Shown piece by piece: positions 24,655 to 32,882 of a DNA stretch of 57,436 bases. The position numbers and the translations under genes were made by a program. The notes under the pieces were generated by a model. That model had not been told where the DNA came from and did no database searches. It worked only from the letters and a program-made list of their open reading frames with translations. The stretch covers positions 8,390-65,825 of the forward strand of contig CAJUAP010000022.1 of assembly GCA_910584435.1 (NCBI GenBank), read 5' to 3'. This DNA comes from an uncultured Acetatifactor sp. (lineage in GTDB: Bacteria > Bacillota > Clostridia > Lachnospirales > Lachnospiraceae). Every line of letters begins with the position of its first letter. Position 1 is the stretch's first letter.

Positions 24655-27600
24655 ATGTGTATGTTTTTTATTCATTTTTTTTCCGTTTCAGGAATTCTTC
24701 TCTTTGGATACTGTTTGACAGGAACCAGGCACAGACGCGGTTCCATCCAAAACAGCCGGCTTGTCCTGCTGTTTGCCGCCGCATTATCCATCCGTCTGCT
24801 CGCTGCCGCCCTATCCCGCGGTTTCGGCACAGACACCGCCTGTTTTGCCGCATGGGCTGAACGGATTTACCAGGTAGGTCCTGGTAACTTCTACTCGCCG
24901 GAGGTGTTCACTGATTACCCTCCCGGCTACATGTACGTATTATGGATCATTGGTGCAGTACGAAACTTCTTCCACATGAAATATTATTCCATACCTCACC
25001 TGATTTTATTAAAACTTCCTGCAATTATCTGCGATATGCTGTGCGGTCTGCTGCTTTATAGAGAAGCTTCCGGAAAGTGTTCGGAAAACCGCGCTTTTTT
25101 CCTGTGTATGGCCTATCTGTTTAATCCGGCCATCCTTCTGAATTCCTCCGTATGGGGACAGGTGGATTCCATATACACTCTGGCAGTCTTCTATATGTGC
25201 CTCTGTCTTGTGCACAGGAAAATGTATTCCACTTATATTGCCTTTGCCATTGGTTTACTGATTAAGCCTCAGACTCTCATGTTTGCTCCCGTCTTGCTGG
25301 CCGGAATCATTGACCAGGTATTTCTGAACCATTTTTCAGTCAAAAATTTACTGCACCATCTGTTCCGGGGAGTGACTGCCCTTGCGAGCATGGTGATTCT
25401 CTGCCTTCCTTTCGGGCCGGAAAATGTCTGGAAGCAATACTTCAGCACCGTAACCTCCTACCCCTACGCGGCTGTCAACGCCTGCAATATATGGGGGCTG
25501 TTCGGTCTCAACTGGGTCAGCCAGGACAATACCTTCCTGGGACTTCCTTACCGAATGTGGGGATGGGGCGCTATTTTTATCGCTGTGGCAGCCACCATTC
25601 TGCTGGGGCTTCGCAGCCGCCGGGATACGGAAAAATATCCGTTTTTAGGCGCTTTCCTGCTGATCATCATTTTCGTATTTTCTGTCCGCATGCATGAAAG
25701 ATATATGTATCCTGCTCTTCTGTTACTGCTGTGCGCCTATATCTACAAGCCTTCCAAACTGATTTATCTATGTTATATGGGATTTTCTGTCATGCACTTT
25801 TACAATACTGCAGATGTATTATTCTTCTATAACCCTGCAGATTATAACAGAAAAAGTCCGCTCATCCTGCTGGTCTCCGCAGGAATGCTGGGCTGTGCAA
25901 TGCTGCTCATGTATACCGCATATCAATTTTACAGGGGTGCCGGAGCAAGACAGGCTGACTGGCAGCTGGTCGATACTCATTCCTCTGACAGCCGCGCTTT
26001 CCTCCTGCCGCTTTTTCGCCAAACCGACCAGGCTGCAGATTTTCAAATCTCTCACCGGGAGCTTCCTCTGAAAAAAGCTGATTTTGTCTGCATATTGCTC
26101 TTCACTCTGGTCTATGGCTGTTTTGCACTGTATGACCTGGGGGACCGCCAGGCGCCTGTTACAGATTATCCTATAGAACAGGCACAGTCCATTACATTGG
26201 ATTTCGGTTCTGAGATACCGGCTGCGCTTTCCTATTACACCGCTCCCTGGCATAACAGTATTTTTCTCCTGGAGGGCAGAAGAAACGCTGAGGAACCCTG
26301 GTTCAATTACGGTGAAGTGACGCTGAAGAATGTCTTTACCTGGCAGGATGTCTCCATTAATACCGGAATGTCCCAGTTAAGGCTCACATTGCAGAGCTCC
26401 CGTTCCACCTCCATACTGGAATTTGCTTTTACAGATCAGGATGGCCGTCCCATCACACCCGTAAATGCATCGGACTATCCTGCCTTATTTGACGAAGCCG
26501 CTCTTATTCCTGAGGACAGCACCTTCCGCAACAGCATGTATTTTGACGAAATCTATCATGGACGCACTGCCTATGAAATGATACACGGCCTCACTTCCTA
26601 TGAGAATACCCACCCGCCCCTGGGTAAAATATTTATTTCCCTGGGGGTGCTTCTCTTTGGCATGAATCCCTTCGGCTGGCGTATTGCGGGAACGATATTC
26701 GGCATTGCCATGGTACCTGTGGTATATCTGTTTGCCAGAAGGCTTACAAGGTCCACTATTTTGTCTTCACTTGCCTGTGCACTGTTTACATTTGACTTCA
26801 TGCATTTTGCCCAGACCAGGATTGCCACAATTGATGTATATATTACCTTTTTTGTTATGTTGATGTACTACTTTATGTACCGGTACAGCCGGCTTAGTTT
26901 CTATGACACACCCCTGAAGAAAACCTGGCTTCCTTTAGGCGTCTGCGGAATCTGCATGGGGCTTGGGGTTGCCTGCAAATGGACAGGCGTATATGCCGGC
27001 GTGGGACTGGCAGTCATTTTCTTTTCCACCCTGTACCGAAGGTTCCGGGAGTATCTCATTGCCCGGCAGAATCCATCCGGCAGCTCCAACGGAATCTCCC
27101 ATAAACATATATTGGATTGTTTCGTTTCCAATACCAGGCGCACAATTGTATTTTGTCTGGTATTCTTCGTGGCGCTCCCCTCCTTGATTTACTTCCTGTC
27201 CTACCTTCCTTTCAGGGACTATTCCGACAGAGGACTGTGGGACAGAATGCTGTACAACCAGGAAACCATGTTCAATTACCACAGCAATCTGGATTCCACA
27301 CATCCATATTCTTCCACATGGTATGAATGGCCCATCATCAAGCGCCCTATCTGGTACTACTCCCGTACCATCACACGGACGGCCACAGGCGGAACCAGAG
27401 CCGGATGTGTCAAGAATTCACAGGTTTCCAAGGATACTGCCATTACTGCGGCACAGGCAAGCGGAACCAATGAACCTATGCTTACAAAGAAACTTAGGCC
27501 AGGCCCCCGAACCGTTACACGGACTCTGAACACCAGCCTGAGGGAAGGCATCAGCTCTTTCGGTAATCCGGCTGTATGGTGGCCCGGTATTCCGGCTGCA

Positions 27601-27948
27601 TTCTATATGATATATCTTTGGGCGAAAAAAAAGGACAGCATTGCCGCCTTCCTGCTCATTGGATATCTGGCACAATACCTGCCCTGGTTCTTTGTCACAA
27701 GAATCACCTTTATCTACCATTATTTTCCCAGTGTGGTGTTTGTGGTACTCATGATCACATACAGCATACTGCAGTGGAAAGACAAAATGCCGAAACGTAA
27801 CTTCATTGCACTGGCTGCTGTTTACGGCATTATAGCCTTCGGCCTGTTCCTGCTCTTCTACCCGGTACTGGCCGGACAGCCTGTGGAAGCATCCTACGTA
27901 GCCAGATATCTGAGATGGTTCGGGAGCTGGGTCTTGACCTCCAAATAA
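24655..27948 (+). CDS. Fused two-module GT-C membrane glycosyltransferase (N-terminal mannosyltransferase-like, C-terminal PMT/GT39)
   Basis: A protein of 1097 residues with about 20 predicted transmembrane helices. The N-terminal half (1-430) has a GT-C first-loop acidic motif (FGTDTACFAAW) and FTDYPPGYMYVLW, as in prenyl-phosphate-sugar-dependent mannosyl or glucosyltransferases. A soluble loop follows, then a PMT-type half starting near 610 with the first-loop Asp-Glu (MYFDEIYHGRTAYEM), THPPLGK and the FDFMHFAQTRIATIDVY helix. The C-terminal half matches bacterial phospholipid-carrier-dependent protein or polymer glycosyltransferases. Residues about 905-965 form an unusual basic insert. 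ATG 24655 has AAAGG 8 nt upstream. Product and acceptor are unknown. Confidence 0.85.
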   Translation: MCMFFIHFFSVSGILLFGYCLTGTRHRRGSIQNSRLVLLFAAALSIRLLAAALSRGFGTDTACFAAWAERIYQVGPGNFYSPEVFTDYPPGYMYVLWIIGAVRNFFHMKYYSIPHLILLKLPAIICDMLCGLLLYREASGKCSENRAFFLCMAYLFNPAILLNSSVWGQVDSIYTLAVFYMCLCLVHRKMYSTYIAFAIGLLIKPQTLMFAPVLLAGIIDQVFLNHFSVKNLLHHLFRGVTALASMVILCLPFGPENVWKQYFSTVTSYPYAAVNACNIWGLFGLNWVSQDNTFLGLPYRMWGWGAIFIAVAATILLGLRSRRDTEKYPFLGAFLLIIIFVFSVRMHERYMYPALLLLLCAYIYKPSKLIYLCYMGFSVMHFYNTADVLFFYNPADYNRKSPLILLVSAGMLGCAMLLMYTAYQFYRGAGARQADWQLVDTHSSDSRAFLLPLFRQTDQAADFQISHRELPLKKADFVCILLFTLVYGCFALYDLGDRQAPVTDYPIEQAQSITLDFGSEIPAALSYYTAPWHNSIFLLEGRRNAEEPWFNYGEVTLKNVFTWQDVSINTGMSQLRLTLQSSRSTSILEFAFTDQDGRPITPVNASDYPALFDEAALIPEDSTFRNSMYFDEIYHGRTAYEMIHGLTSYENTHPPLGKIFISLGVLLFGMNPFGWRIAGTIFGIAMVPVVYLFARRLTRSTILSSLACALFTFDFMHFAQTRIATIDVYITFFVMLMYYFMYRYSRLSFYDTPLKKTWLPLGVCGICMGLGVACKWTGVYAGVGLAVIFFSTLYRRFREYLIARQNPSGSSNGISHKHILDCFVSNTRRTIVFCLVFFVALPSLIYFLSYLPFRDYSDRGLWDRMLYNQETMFNYHSNLDSTHPYSSTWYEWPIIKRPIWYYSRTITRTATGGTRAGCVKNSQVSKDTAITAAQASGTNEPMLTKKLRPGPRTVTRTLNTSLREGISSFGNPAVWWPGIPAAFYMIYLWAKKKDSIAAFLLIGYLAQYLPWFFVTRITFIYHYFPSVVFVVLMITYSILQWKDKMPKRNFIALAAVYGIIAFGLFLLFYPVLAGQPVEASYVARYLRWFGSWVLTSK

Positions 27949-27983
27949 ATTACATGCAATTGCCAAGAGATATCCTACAAAAC

Positions 27984-28028
27984 AAAAACCCCTGCGAACA
28001 GCATTCTCACGCTATTCACAAGGGTTTC
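27984..28028. terminator. Bidirectional hairpin terminator
   Basis: An imperfect inverted repeat pairs AAACCCCTGCGAACAGC with GCTATTCACAAGGGTTT around an 8-nt loop. It lies 36 bp after the glycosyltransferase stop; on the minus strand it is followed by TTTTTGTTTT, so it can also stop transcription arriving from the nuclease gene. Confidence 0.7.
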
Positions 28029-28366
28029 TTCATTCATAATAATCAGGATAACTCCGCTTACATGCCCATCTGATCTGTGGACTTTCCCTGTTCTGTGTCC
28101 CGGTCGCTTATCCCCGGAACTATGTATTTTACTGGCTTTGCAGTGATTTTTGACTGCTCTAATCCAGCGGCTTTTCAACCGTATCCCCCAAATTTTATTT
28201 TGGGGGAAAATTCATTTTGCTTTCCAAAATTTCCGATTTCTGATTTTTCAAATTTAGGGGATAGCCATTTCCCATTTGGGGGAATTGGGGGGTAAGGTTC
28301 TTCCCCCAAGTTTCTGTTTTTCCAAATTATCATGAAATATATTTTTACAATCTATACATTTACATT
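28029..28366. other. Gene-free spacer with C/G-run hairpins
   Basis: No convincing gene is seen. CCCCCAAA pairs with TTTTGGGGG (28185-28206), and a second set of G-runs (28278-28292) can pair with CCCCC at 28313-28317. The stretch marks the left end of the AT-rich patch. The G-runs could act as a terminator for the nuclease gene. Confidence 0.5.
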
Positions 28367-29389
28367 TTATCCGTTTTGTATATCATCATGTAAAATATTA
28401 TAAACCAATTTTTCCAGCTCTTTTCTGTTAGGCAGATATAATTCATATTTTGAAACAAATAGATTACTGTCCATCCCATAAGTAGCATATTCTACAAGCA
28501 ATTCATCTTTGTTTTTACTTAAAATAATCCCAATAGGCGCATTGTCATCTGGCATATTCTCTTCCATTGCGAAATACCCCGGATACATATTCATTTGACC
28601 TATATCTTCATGCCTTACTGAATTTTTCTTCAAATCAATTAACACAAAACATTTTAAGATACGATGGTAAAATACTAAATCTACATGATAGTGAATATTA
28701 TTCACTGTGATTTTATACTGTCGTCCAACAAAAGTAAAACCTTTTCCAAGTTCTAGCAAAAATATCTGGAGATTATCAATTATCCTTTGTTCCAAATCGC
28801 CTTCCGAATATTGTTTCAATTCTGGTATATTCAAAAACTCTAAAGTATAAGTGTTTTTAATTACGTCTTCAGGTGTTTGAATCTCAATTCCTTCCTGTGC
28901 CAATGATAAAATTCCTTCTTTGTCACGGCTCACTGCCAACCGAAGAAAAAGCGCAGATTCCATTTGACGTTGTAGTTCCCTAACACCCCACTTTTCGCTT
29001 ACCGCTTCTTTTTCATAAAAACTTCTTTCCAAATCATCATCAATTTTTATCAGTTCACAGATATGTGACCAACTCAATTTATCAGATACTAAATGATAAT
29101 CTGGATATCTTAAATAAAACTTTCTCATATTATTTAGATTAGGCCGGCTATAGCCCTTACCTAAACGCAACGTCAATTCTTTAGAAAGAGTAGTAAGTAA
29201 TTTACTTCCATAAGCCGCTTTAATGTTACCATTCTGTTCTGATTCCACAATATATTTTCCAATCAGCCAATAGGTTTCTGTCATGGTGCTATTAACAACA
29301 CCTGCTAGGTTCTCTTTTGCTATTTTCACGGTTTCTTCAATGTTTAAAATTAAATCTTCCAATACAGTATTTAATCTAATTTCGCCCAT
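28367..29389 (-). CDS. PDDEXK nuclease domain protein of the DUF1016/YhcG family
   Basis: A protein of 340 residues. The N-terminal DUF1016 domain (about 10-170) contains AYGSKLLTTLSKELTLRLGKGYSRPNLNNMRKFY-type helices typical of YhcG proteins; the C-terminal nuclease domain (about 185-330) has HVDLVFYHR followed by CFVLIDLK, matching the Asp...(Asp/Glu)-x-Lys catalytic core. The physiological role of this family is poorly known; links to mobile elements and defence islands have been noted. ATG 29389 has a strong AAAGGAGG at 6-nt spacing. The base composition is much richer in A and T than flanking genes, and a broken recombinase gene lies immediately upstream, pointing to transfer. The gene itself is intact. 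Confidence 0.88.
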   Translation of the reverse strand: MGEIRLNTVLEDLILNIEETVKIAKENLAGVVNSTMTETYWLIGKYIVESEQNGNIKAAYGSKLLTTLSKELTLRLGKGYSRPNLNNMRKFYLRYPDYHLVSDKLSWSHICELIKIDDDLERSFYEKEAVSEKWGVRELQRQMESALFLRLAVSRDKEGILSLAQEGIEIQTPEDVIKNTYTLEFLNIPELKQYSEGDLEQRIIDNLQIFLLELGKGFTFVGRQYKITVNNIHYHVDLVFYHRILKCFVLIDLKKNSVRHEDIGQMNMYPGYFAMEENMPDDNAPIGIILSKNKDELLVEYATYGMDSNLFVSKYELYLPNRKELEKLVYNILHDDIQNG

Positions 29390-29401
29390 GCATTACCTCC
29401 T

Positions 29402-29434
29402 TTAAATTTGTCAGACACCGTCTGACAAATTTAA
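29402..29434. promoter_or_regulatory. Perfect 33-bp palindrome upstream of the nuclease gene
   Basis: Arms TTAAATTTGTCAGAC and GTCTGACAAATTTAA (15 bp, no mismatch) flank a 3-bp centre. The palindrome ends one base before the ribosome binding site of the nuclease gene. As DNA it could be an operator; as RNA it could form a hairpin against the ribosome binding site. A terminator role is less likely because no T-run follows on the coding side. Confidence 0.75.
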
Positions 29435-29498
29435 CATAATCACTAAGTTCACCTATTTTTAAAGTATCATTCCAAAGCCTTCGATATAACAAATTCAA

Positions 29499-29987
29499 TT
29501 ATATATCCTGATAAAATTGAAATTTACTAATTTCCCTGTTTATCATTTCGCCAATGTTACTTTGTTCATCAATATTGATCTCGAATCTACGCAATAATAC
29601 GTCCAGACTTCCCAAACTTAATCCTGTTAATCGTGCAATCAAATAAGGATTCGCACCATTCACTGCTAAATTCACTATCCCAGTATTTCTAATGCATTCT
29701 ACAGAGAATGTATCTTTATCCTCTGGCACATCATATCCAGTTTCTCTCAGTGCATAATAAAATGGTGTATTAAGCACATTCTCTGAATATTTACAACTAC
29801 AAAACAATTCAAAAAATAAATTCTCCTCACAAATTTCTCTACTTATCTTTTCTAACTCTCTTTTTATATCTTGGCTAAGTGCCCGTGGTAATTTGATTTT
29901 AATACCATTATGATACAGCAACTCAAAATCATCTGAAAAATCTTTCACTTTCAAATTAGCGATTACTTTTCGTTTTGCAGGAACCAA
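29499..29987 (-). pseudogene. C-terminal part of a degenerate tyrosine recombinase-like gene
   Basis: A 162-codon frame without a proper start. It contains KRKVIANLKVKDF, which aligns with the region around the first catalytic Arg of tyrosine recombinases (the Arg position appears to be Lys), and ECIRNTGIVNLAVNGANPYLIARLTGLSLGSLDVLLRRF, resembling the HxLRHxxAT...GHxS block but lacking the His residues. The final nucleophilic Tyr context is weak. It is separated from the N-terminal half by a frameshift and stops (TGA, then TAA in the other frame). AT-rich. It looks inactive. Confidence 0.65.
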
Positions 29988-30019
29988 TAATGTAATCTTA
30001 AAAAAGAACCCTTACATTG

Positions 30020-30454
30020 TCATATTACTATACTTTTAGGATAGCTATTAAAATAATCTAATAATTCTTTTATTTGATCTGCATCAATATATCCTCTATT
30101 ACTAGAAGGTTTTAAATTGTTCTCTGTAATAATCTCATCCCTAAAAGCATCATAATCTGCAATTTTATTAAAAATATTATCAGCAATTCCTTCTTTGTAA
30201 AGATAAACAAAAAATTTTTTTATTGCATTCAAATGGTTATTCATTGTATTAACAGTTTGAATGAGACTTTTTCCATGATAAAATGAAACCGAATCTTTTA
30301 ATTGCTGACTTCCAATTTCTACTATTTTATCCCCCAATCCAATTTGCTCCATATAATCCACAAATTTTAAAGATTGATTCATATAAATGTATTCCAAATC
30401 ATTCGATTCTACAAATTTATCTCTATACATTCTAAGATAACTCATCATATCCAC
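30020..30454 (-). pseudogene. N-terminal (core-binding/SAM-like) part of the same recombinase-like gene
   Basis: A 144-codon frame starting with MDMMSYLRMYRDKFVES at 30454. It matches the four-helix core-binding domain of tyrosine recombinases (TMNNHLNAIKKFFVYLYKEGI followed by DADQIKELLDYF) and stops where the catalytic domain should begin. The C-terminal half continues in another frame at 29987. An 11-bp direct repeat (AAAAAAGAACC) occurs at 30000-30010 and 30520-30530, on each side of this half. Confidence 0.65.
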
Positions 30455-30518
30455 CTTCTGAAATTATTATTTTTCTCTTATTATACTTCAACTTTTAATA
30501 TTTTCATATATAAAATTC

Positions 30519-30558
30519 AAAAAAAGAACCTATGAGCATTTACCCATAGATTCTTTTC
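30519..30558 (-). terminator. Rho-independent terminator downstream of tsf
   Basis: On the minus strand AAAAGAATCTATG pairs with CATAGGTTCTTTT and is followed by a run of T residues. It lies about 30 bp after the tsf stop. Confidence 0.85.
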
Positions 30559-30588
30559 GTTTCGTTATAAAATTCGCCACAAAGTTCA

Positions 30589-31524
30589 CTAACGCATCTG
30601 TGCCGCAACCTCGGCTGCAAAGTCCTCTTGCTTTTTCTCAAGTCCTTCACCGGTTTCATAGCGCACAAACCGGCTGATACTGAGGTCAGCATTATTCTCT
30701 TTTGCAACCTGAGCAATATATTGTGCAACAGTCTGCTTGCCGTCCTCTGCCTTTACATATACCTGCTCTAACAGACATACTTCCTTCAGCTCCTTCTTCA
30801 GGCGTCCTTCCACAACACCCTGAATTACATTTTCCGGCTTGCCTGCCATCTTGGGATCCTGAGCAATCTGTGCTGTAATAATTTCACGCTCGTGTGTCTT
30901 ATACTCTTCAGATACTTCTGTGGTAGCAATATATTTAGGATTCAAAGCCGCAACCTGCATTGCAAGATTAGTCAATGCTTCCTTTACCGCATCATTCACT
31001 ATATTTGTCTTAGCTTCAACAATAACGCCGATACGTCCGCCGCCGTGTACATAGGATACCACACAGCCTTCTGCAGCCTCTACCCTCTGGAATCTCCTGA
31101 TACTCAACTTCTCACCGATTACGGCAATTTTGTCAACCAGGGCTTCCTTTACTGTCTTAGAAGTATCCTCTGCCCACTGCTCCTCCAGAAATGCCTCCAT
31201 ATCCGTAGCTGCAGATTCCACTGCCTGTTTTGCAACTGCTTTAACAAACAACTGGAATGTCTCATTCTTTGCAACAAAATCTGTCTCAGAATTCACTTCC
31301 ACAACAGCAGCAGCCTGATCTCCCTTGCAGACAATGCTGCAGATACCCTCTGCCGCAATTCTGCTTTCTTTCTTAACCGCCTTAGCCTGTCCGTTCTTTC
31401 TCAGAATCTCAACAGCTTCCTCCATATTTCCATTAGCCTCACCCAGGGCTTTCTTACAATCCGTCATACCAGCTCCGGTCTGCTCACGCAGTTCCTTTAC
31501 CATAGCTGCAGTAATTTCTGCCAT
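30589..31524 (-). CDS. tsf: Translation elongation factor Ts
   Basis: A protein of 311 residues that exchanges GDP for GTP on EF-Tu in the cytoplasm. The N-terminal UBA-like domain with LREQTGAGMTDCKKAL (residues 9-24) and the core signature EVNSETDFVAKNETF are clear, followed by a long dimerisation domain ending in the usual ISRFVRYE-x-GEGLEKK-x-DFA-EVAAQ. A good GGAGG-type site precedes ATG 31524. It follows rpsB, as in nearly all bacteria, but with an unusually long gap of 363 bp carrying repeats. Confidence 0.98.
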   Translation of the reverse strand: MAEITAAMVKELREQTGAGMTDCKKALGEANGNMEEAVEILRKNGQAKAVKKESRIAAEGICSIVCKGDQAAAVVEVNSETDFVAKNETFQLFVKAVAKQAVESAATDMEAFLEEQWAEDTSKTVKEALVDKIAVIGEKLSIRRFQRVEAAEGCVVSYVHGGGRIGVIVEAKTNIVNDAVKEALTNLAMQVAALNPKYIATTEVSEEYKTHEREIITAQIAQDPKMAGKPENVIQGVVEGRLKKELKEVCLLEQVYVKAEDGKQTVAQYIAQVAKENNADLSISRFVRYETGEGLEKKQEDFAAEVAAQMR

Positions 31525-31589
31525 CTTTTTTTCCTCCTATTTGAAAATTTCAGATCATTCTATTTATTTACCGGCAATTCTATATCATC

Positions 31590-31709
31590 CACATGCCTGA
31601 TACCTGCAGACTTAACATTCACATACCCCATGCTTGCTGACTTTATGTCCACATACCTGATGCCTACTGATCCGGCATCCGCATATTTGATATCTTCAAG
31701 CTTAATACA
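31590..31709. repeat. Four degenerate 30-bp tandem repeats between rpsB and tsf
   Basis: Units at 31590, 31620, 31650 and 31680 each begin with CACAT/CGCAT and share a CTGAT(A/G)CCT-like middle. Only the period and short motifs are kept. The units are not spaced as a CRISPR array and no clear minus-strand gene runs through them. Confidence 0.65.
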
Positions 31710-31772
31710 AACAAGTCATACTCTCATACACAGCGGATGCTCGCAACGGCTATGCGGGCTTTGATTTACAAA

Positions 31773-31823
31773 GTACGGATAAGTTCCGTCAGTCTCCATG
31801 AGCTTCCGCGACCCTATCCGTAC
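31773..31823. other. Hairpin in the rpsB-tsf gap
   Basis: GTACGGATA (31773-31781) and TATCCGTAC (31815-31823) form a 9-bp stem with a 33-nt loop, about 65 bp after the rpsB stop. No T-run follows on the transcribed strand, so it looks like an mRNA processing or stability structure rather than a terminator. Confidence 0.5.
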
Positions 31824-31887
31824 CCATCATACAATGTCATCTTGCAATTACCATGACAATCAACAAACGATACCTCACAGCAACACT

Positions 31888-32652
31888 TTACTCTTCTGCT
31901 GCCGCAACTTCCTCAATATCCTGCGCTGCCTCAGCATCTACAGCAACGGCTTCCTCTGTATAAACAGCTTCACCCTGATTTGCCTCCACTACTGCATCAG
32001 CCATCTTGGCTACAATCAGCTTCACCGCTCTGATCGCGTCATCATTTCCGGGAATGATATAATCCAGCTCTTCAGGATCGCAGTTGGTATCGCCGATGCC
32101 AATGAGCGTAATGCCAAGGGAGCGTGCCTCCTGCACACAGATTCTCTCCTTCTTAGGATCCACAACAAATATAGCATCCGGAACTCTGGTCATATTCTTA
32201 ATACCGCCCAGATTCTTCTCCAGCTTATCCCATTCTTTCTTCAATTTAATTACTTCCTTCTTGGGAAGTACATCAAAAGTTCCATCCTCAGACATCTTCT
32301 CAATTGTATGAAGCCTCTCCACACGGGACTGAATGGTTTTGAAATTGGTGAGCATACCGCCCAGCCATCTCTCATTTACATAGTACATACCGCAGCGCTC
32401 TGCCTCTGTCTTGACAGCATCCTGTGCCTGCTTCTTGGTTCCCACGAACAAAATGGTTCCGCCCTGGGCAGCAATTTCAGAGACAGCTCTGTATGCTTCA
32501 TCTACCTTTACCACGGACTTCTGCAGATCAATGATATGAATACCATTTCTCTCGGTAAAGATGTAAGGAGCCATTTTCGGGTTCCATCTCCTGGTCAAAT
32601 GTCCAAAATGGACGCCTGCTTCCAGCAGTTGCTTCATAGAAATAACGCTCAT
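31888..32652 (-). CDS. rpsB: 30S ribosomal protein S2
   Basis: A protein of 254 residues. It begins MSVISMKQLLEAGVHFGHLTRRWNPKMAPYIF, the S2 signature, and has GTKKQAQDAV, RWLGGMLTNF and the DxNCDPEELDYIIPGNDDAIRA block near the C-terminus, then an acidic Ala/Glu tail. It is a small-subunit component required for binding of S1-like factors and mRNA. A GGAGGTAAGAAC site precedes the ATG. Its own promoter lies about 190 bp upstream and tsf follows. The position after the fla/che operon matches other Firmicutes. Confidence 0.98.
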   Translation of the reverse strand: MSVISMKQLLEAGVHFGHLTRRWNPKMAPYIFTERNGIHIIDLQKSVVKVDEAYRAVSEIAAQGGTILFVGTKKQAQDAVKTEAERCGMYYVNERWLGGMLTNFKTIQSRVERLHTIEKMSEDGTFDVLPKKEVIKLKKEWDKLEKNLGGIKNMTRVPDAIFVVDPKKERICVQEARSLGITLIGIGDTNCDPEELDYIIPGNDDAIRAVKLIVAKMADAVVEANQGEAVYTEEAVAVDAEAAQDIEEVAAAEE

Positions 32653-32833
32653 GTTCTTACCTCCGTTTGGTTAATCTTCCGCACACTGTGCCATGAAATC
32701 AGTCATATGCTCTGCCAATTCCAAGCTGTCATCAAATATGACAGTTTACCGGATATGAGCCACCATCCGGCCTTCTCCGACAGCTACCCACAAGCACCAC
32801 CGCCGAATCAGCATGCGTGTCTTTTATCACAAC
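32653..32833 (-). promoter_or_regulatory. rpsB 5' leader (about 180 nt)
   Basis: The leader between the predicted promoter and the rpsB ATG is long. It holds a CTGTCAT/ATGACAG hairpin (about 32723-32741) and a 22-codon open frame from the ATG near 32811 to the TAA near 32745 with no obvious ribosome binding site. Ribosomal protein leaders often mediate feedback by the encoded protein, so an S2-responsive structure is possible but not demonstrated. Confidence 0.45.
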
Positions 32834-32839
32834 AGTCGC

Positions 32840-32868
32840 ATTATAACACAAATCCTCTTGACTTGCAA
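32840..32868 (-). promoter_or_regulatory. Predicted sigma-A promoter for rpsB-tsf
   Basis: On the minus strand TTGCAA and TATAAT are separated by exactly 17 bp, with TGTG before the -10. This is one of the best promoter matches in the window, as expected for a ribosomal operon. Confidence 0.85.
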
Positions 32869-32875
32869 GAGGATT
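32851..32875. promoter_or_regulatory. Inverted repeat overlapping the rpsB -35 box
   Basis: AATCCTCTTG and CAAGAGGATT are perfect 10-bp arms with a 5-bp centre, and the -35 hexamer falls within them. It could be an operator, or the tail of a terminator for the upstream fla/che transcript. Confidence 0.5.
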
Positions 32876-32882
32876 ATCTGTT

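Noticed and set aside
24508..24675. Upstream extension of the ATPase gene
   Set aside because: It would cover the predicted promoter and the start of the divergent glycosyltransferase gene, and adds hydrophobic residues not seen in such ATPases.
27975..28178. Minus-strand 67-codon open frame beside the glycosyltransferase terminator
   Set aside because: It runs through the terminator hairpin, lacks a ribosome binding site and shows no family pattern.
28202..28292. G-quadruplex from four G-runs
   Set aside because: The loops are about 50 and 16 nt for the first two intervals, too long for a stable standard quadruplex; simple hairpins with the C-runs fit better.
31590..31709. CRISPR array
   Set aside because: The units adjoin without spacers and are only partly alike; no cas gene is present.
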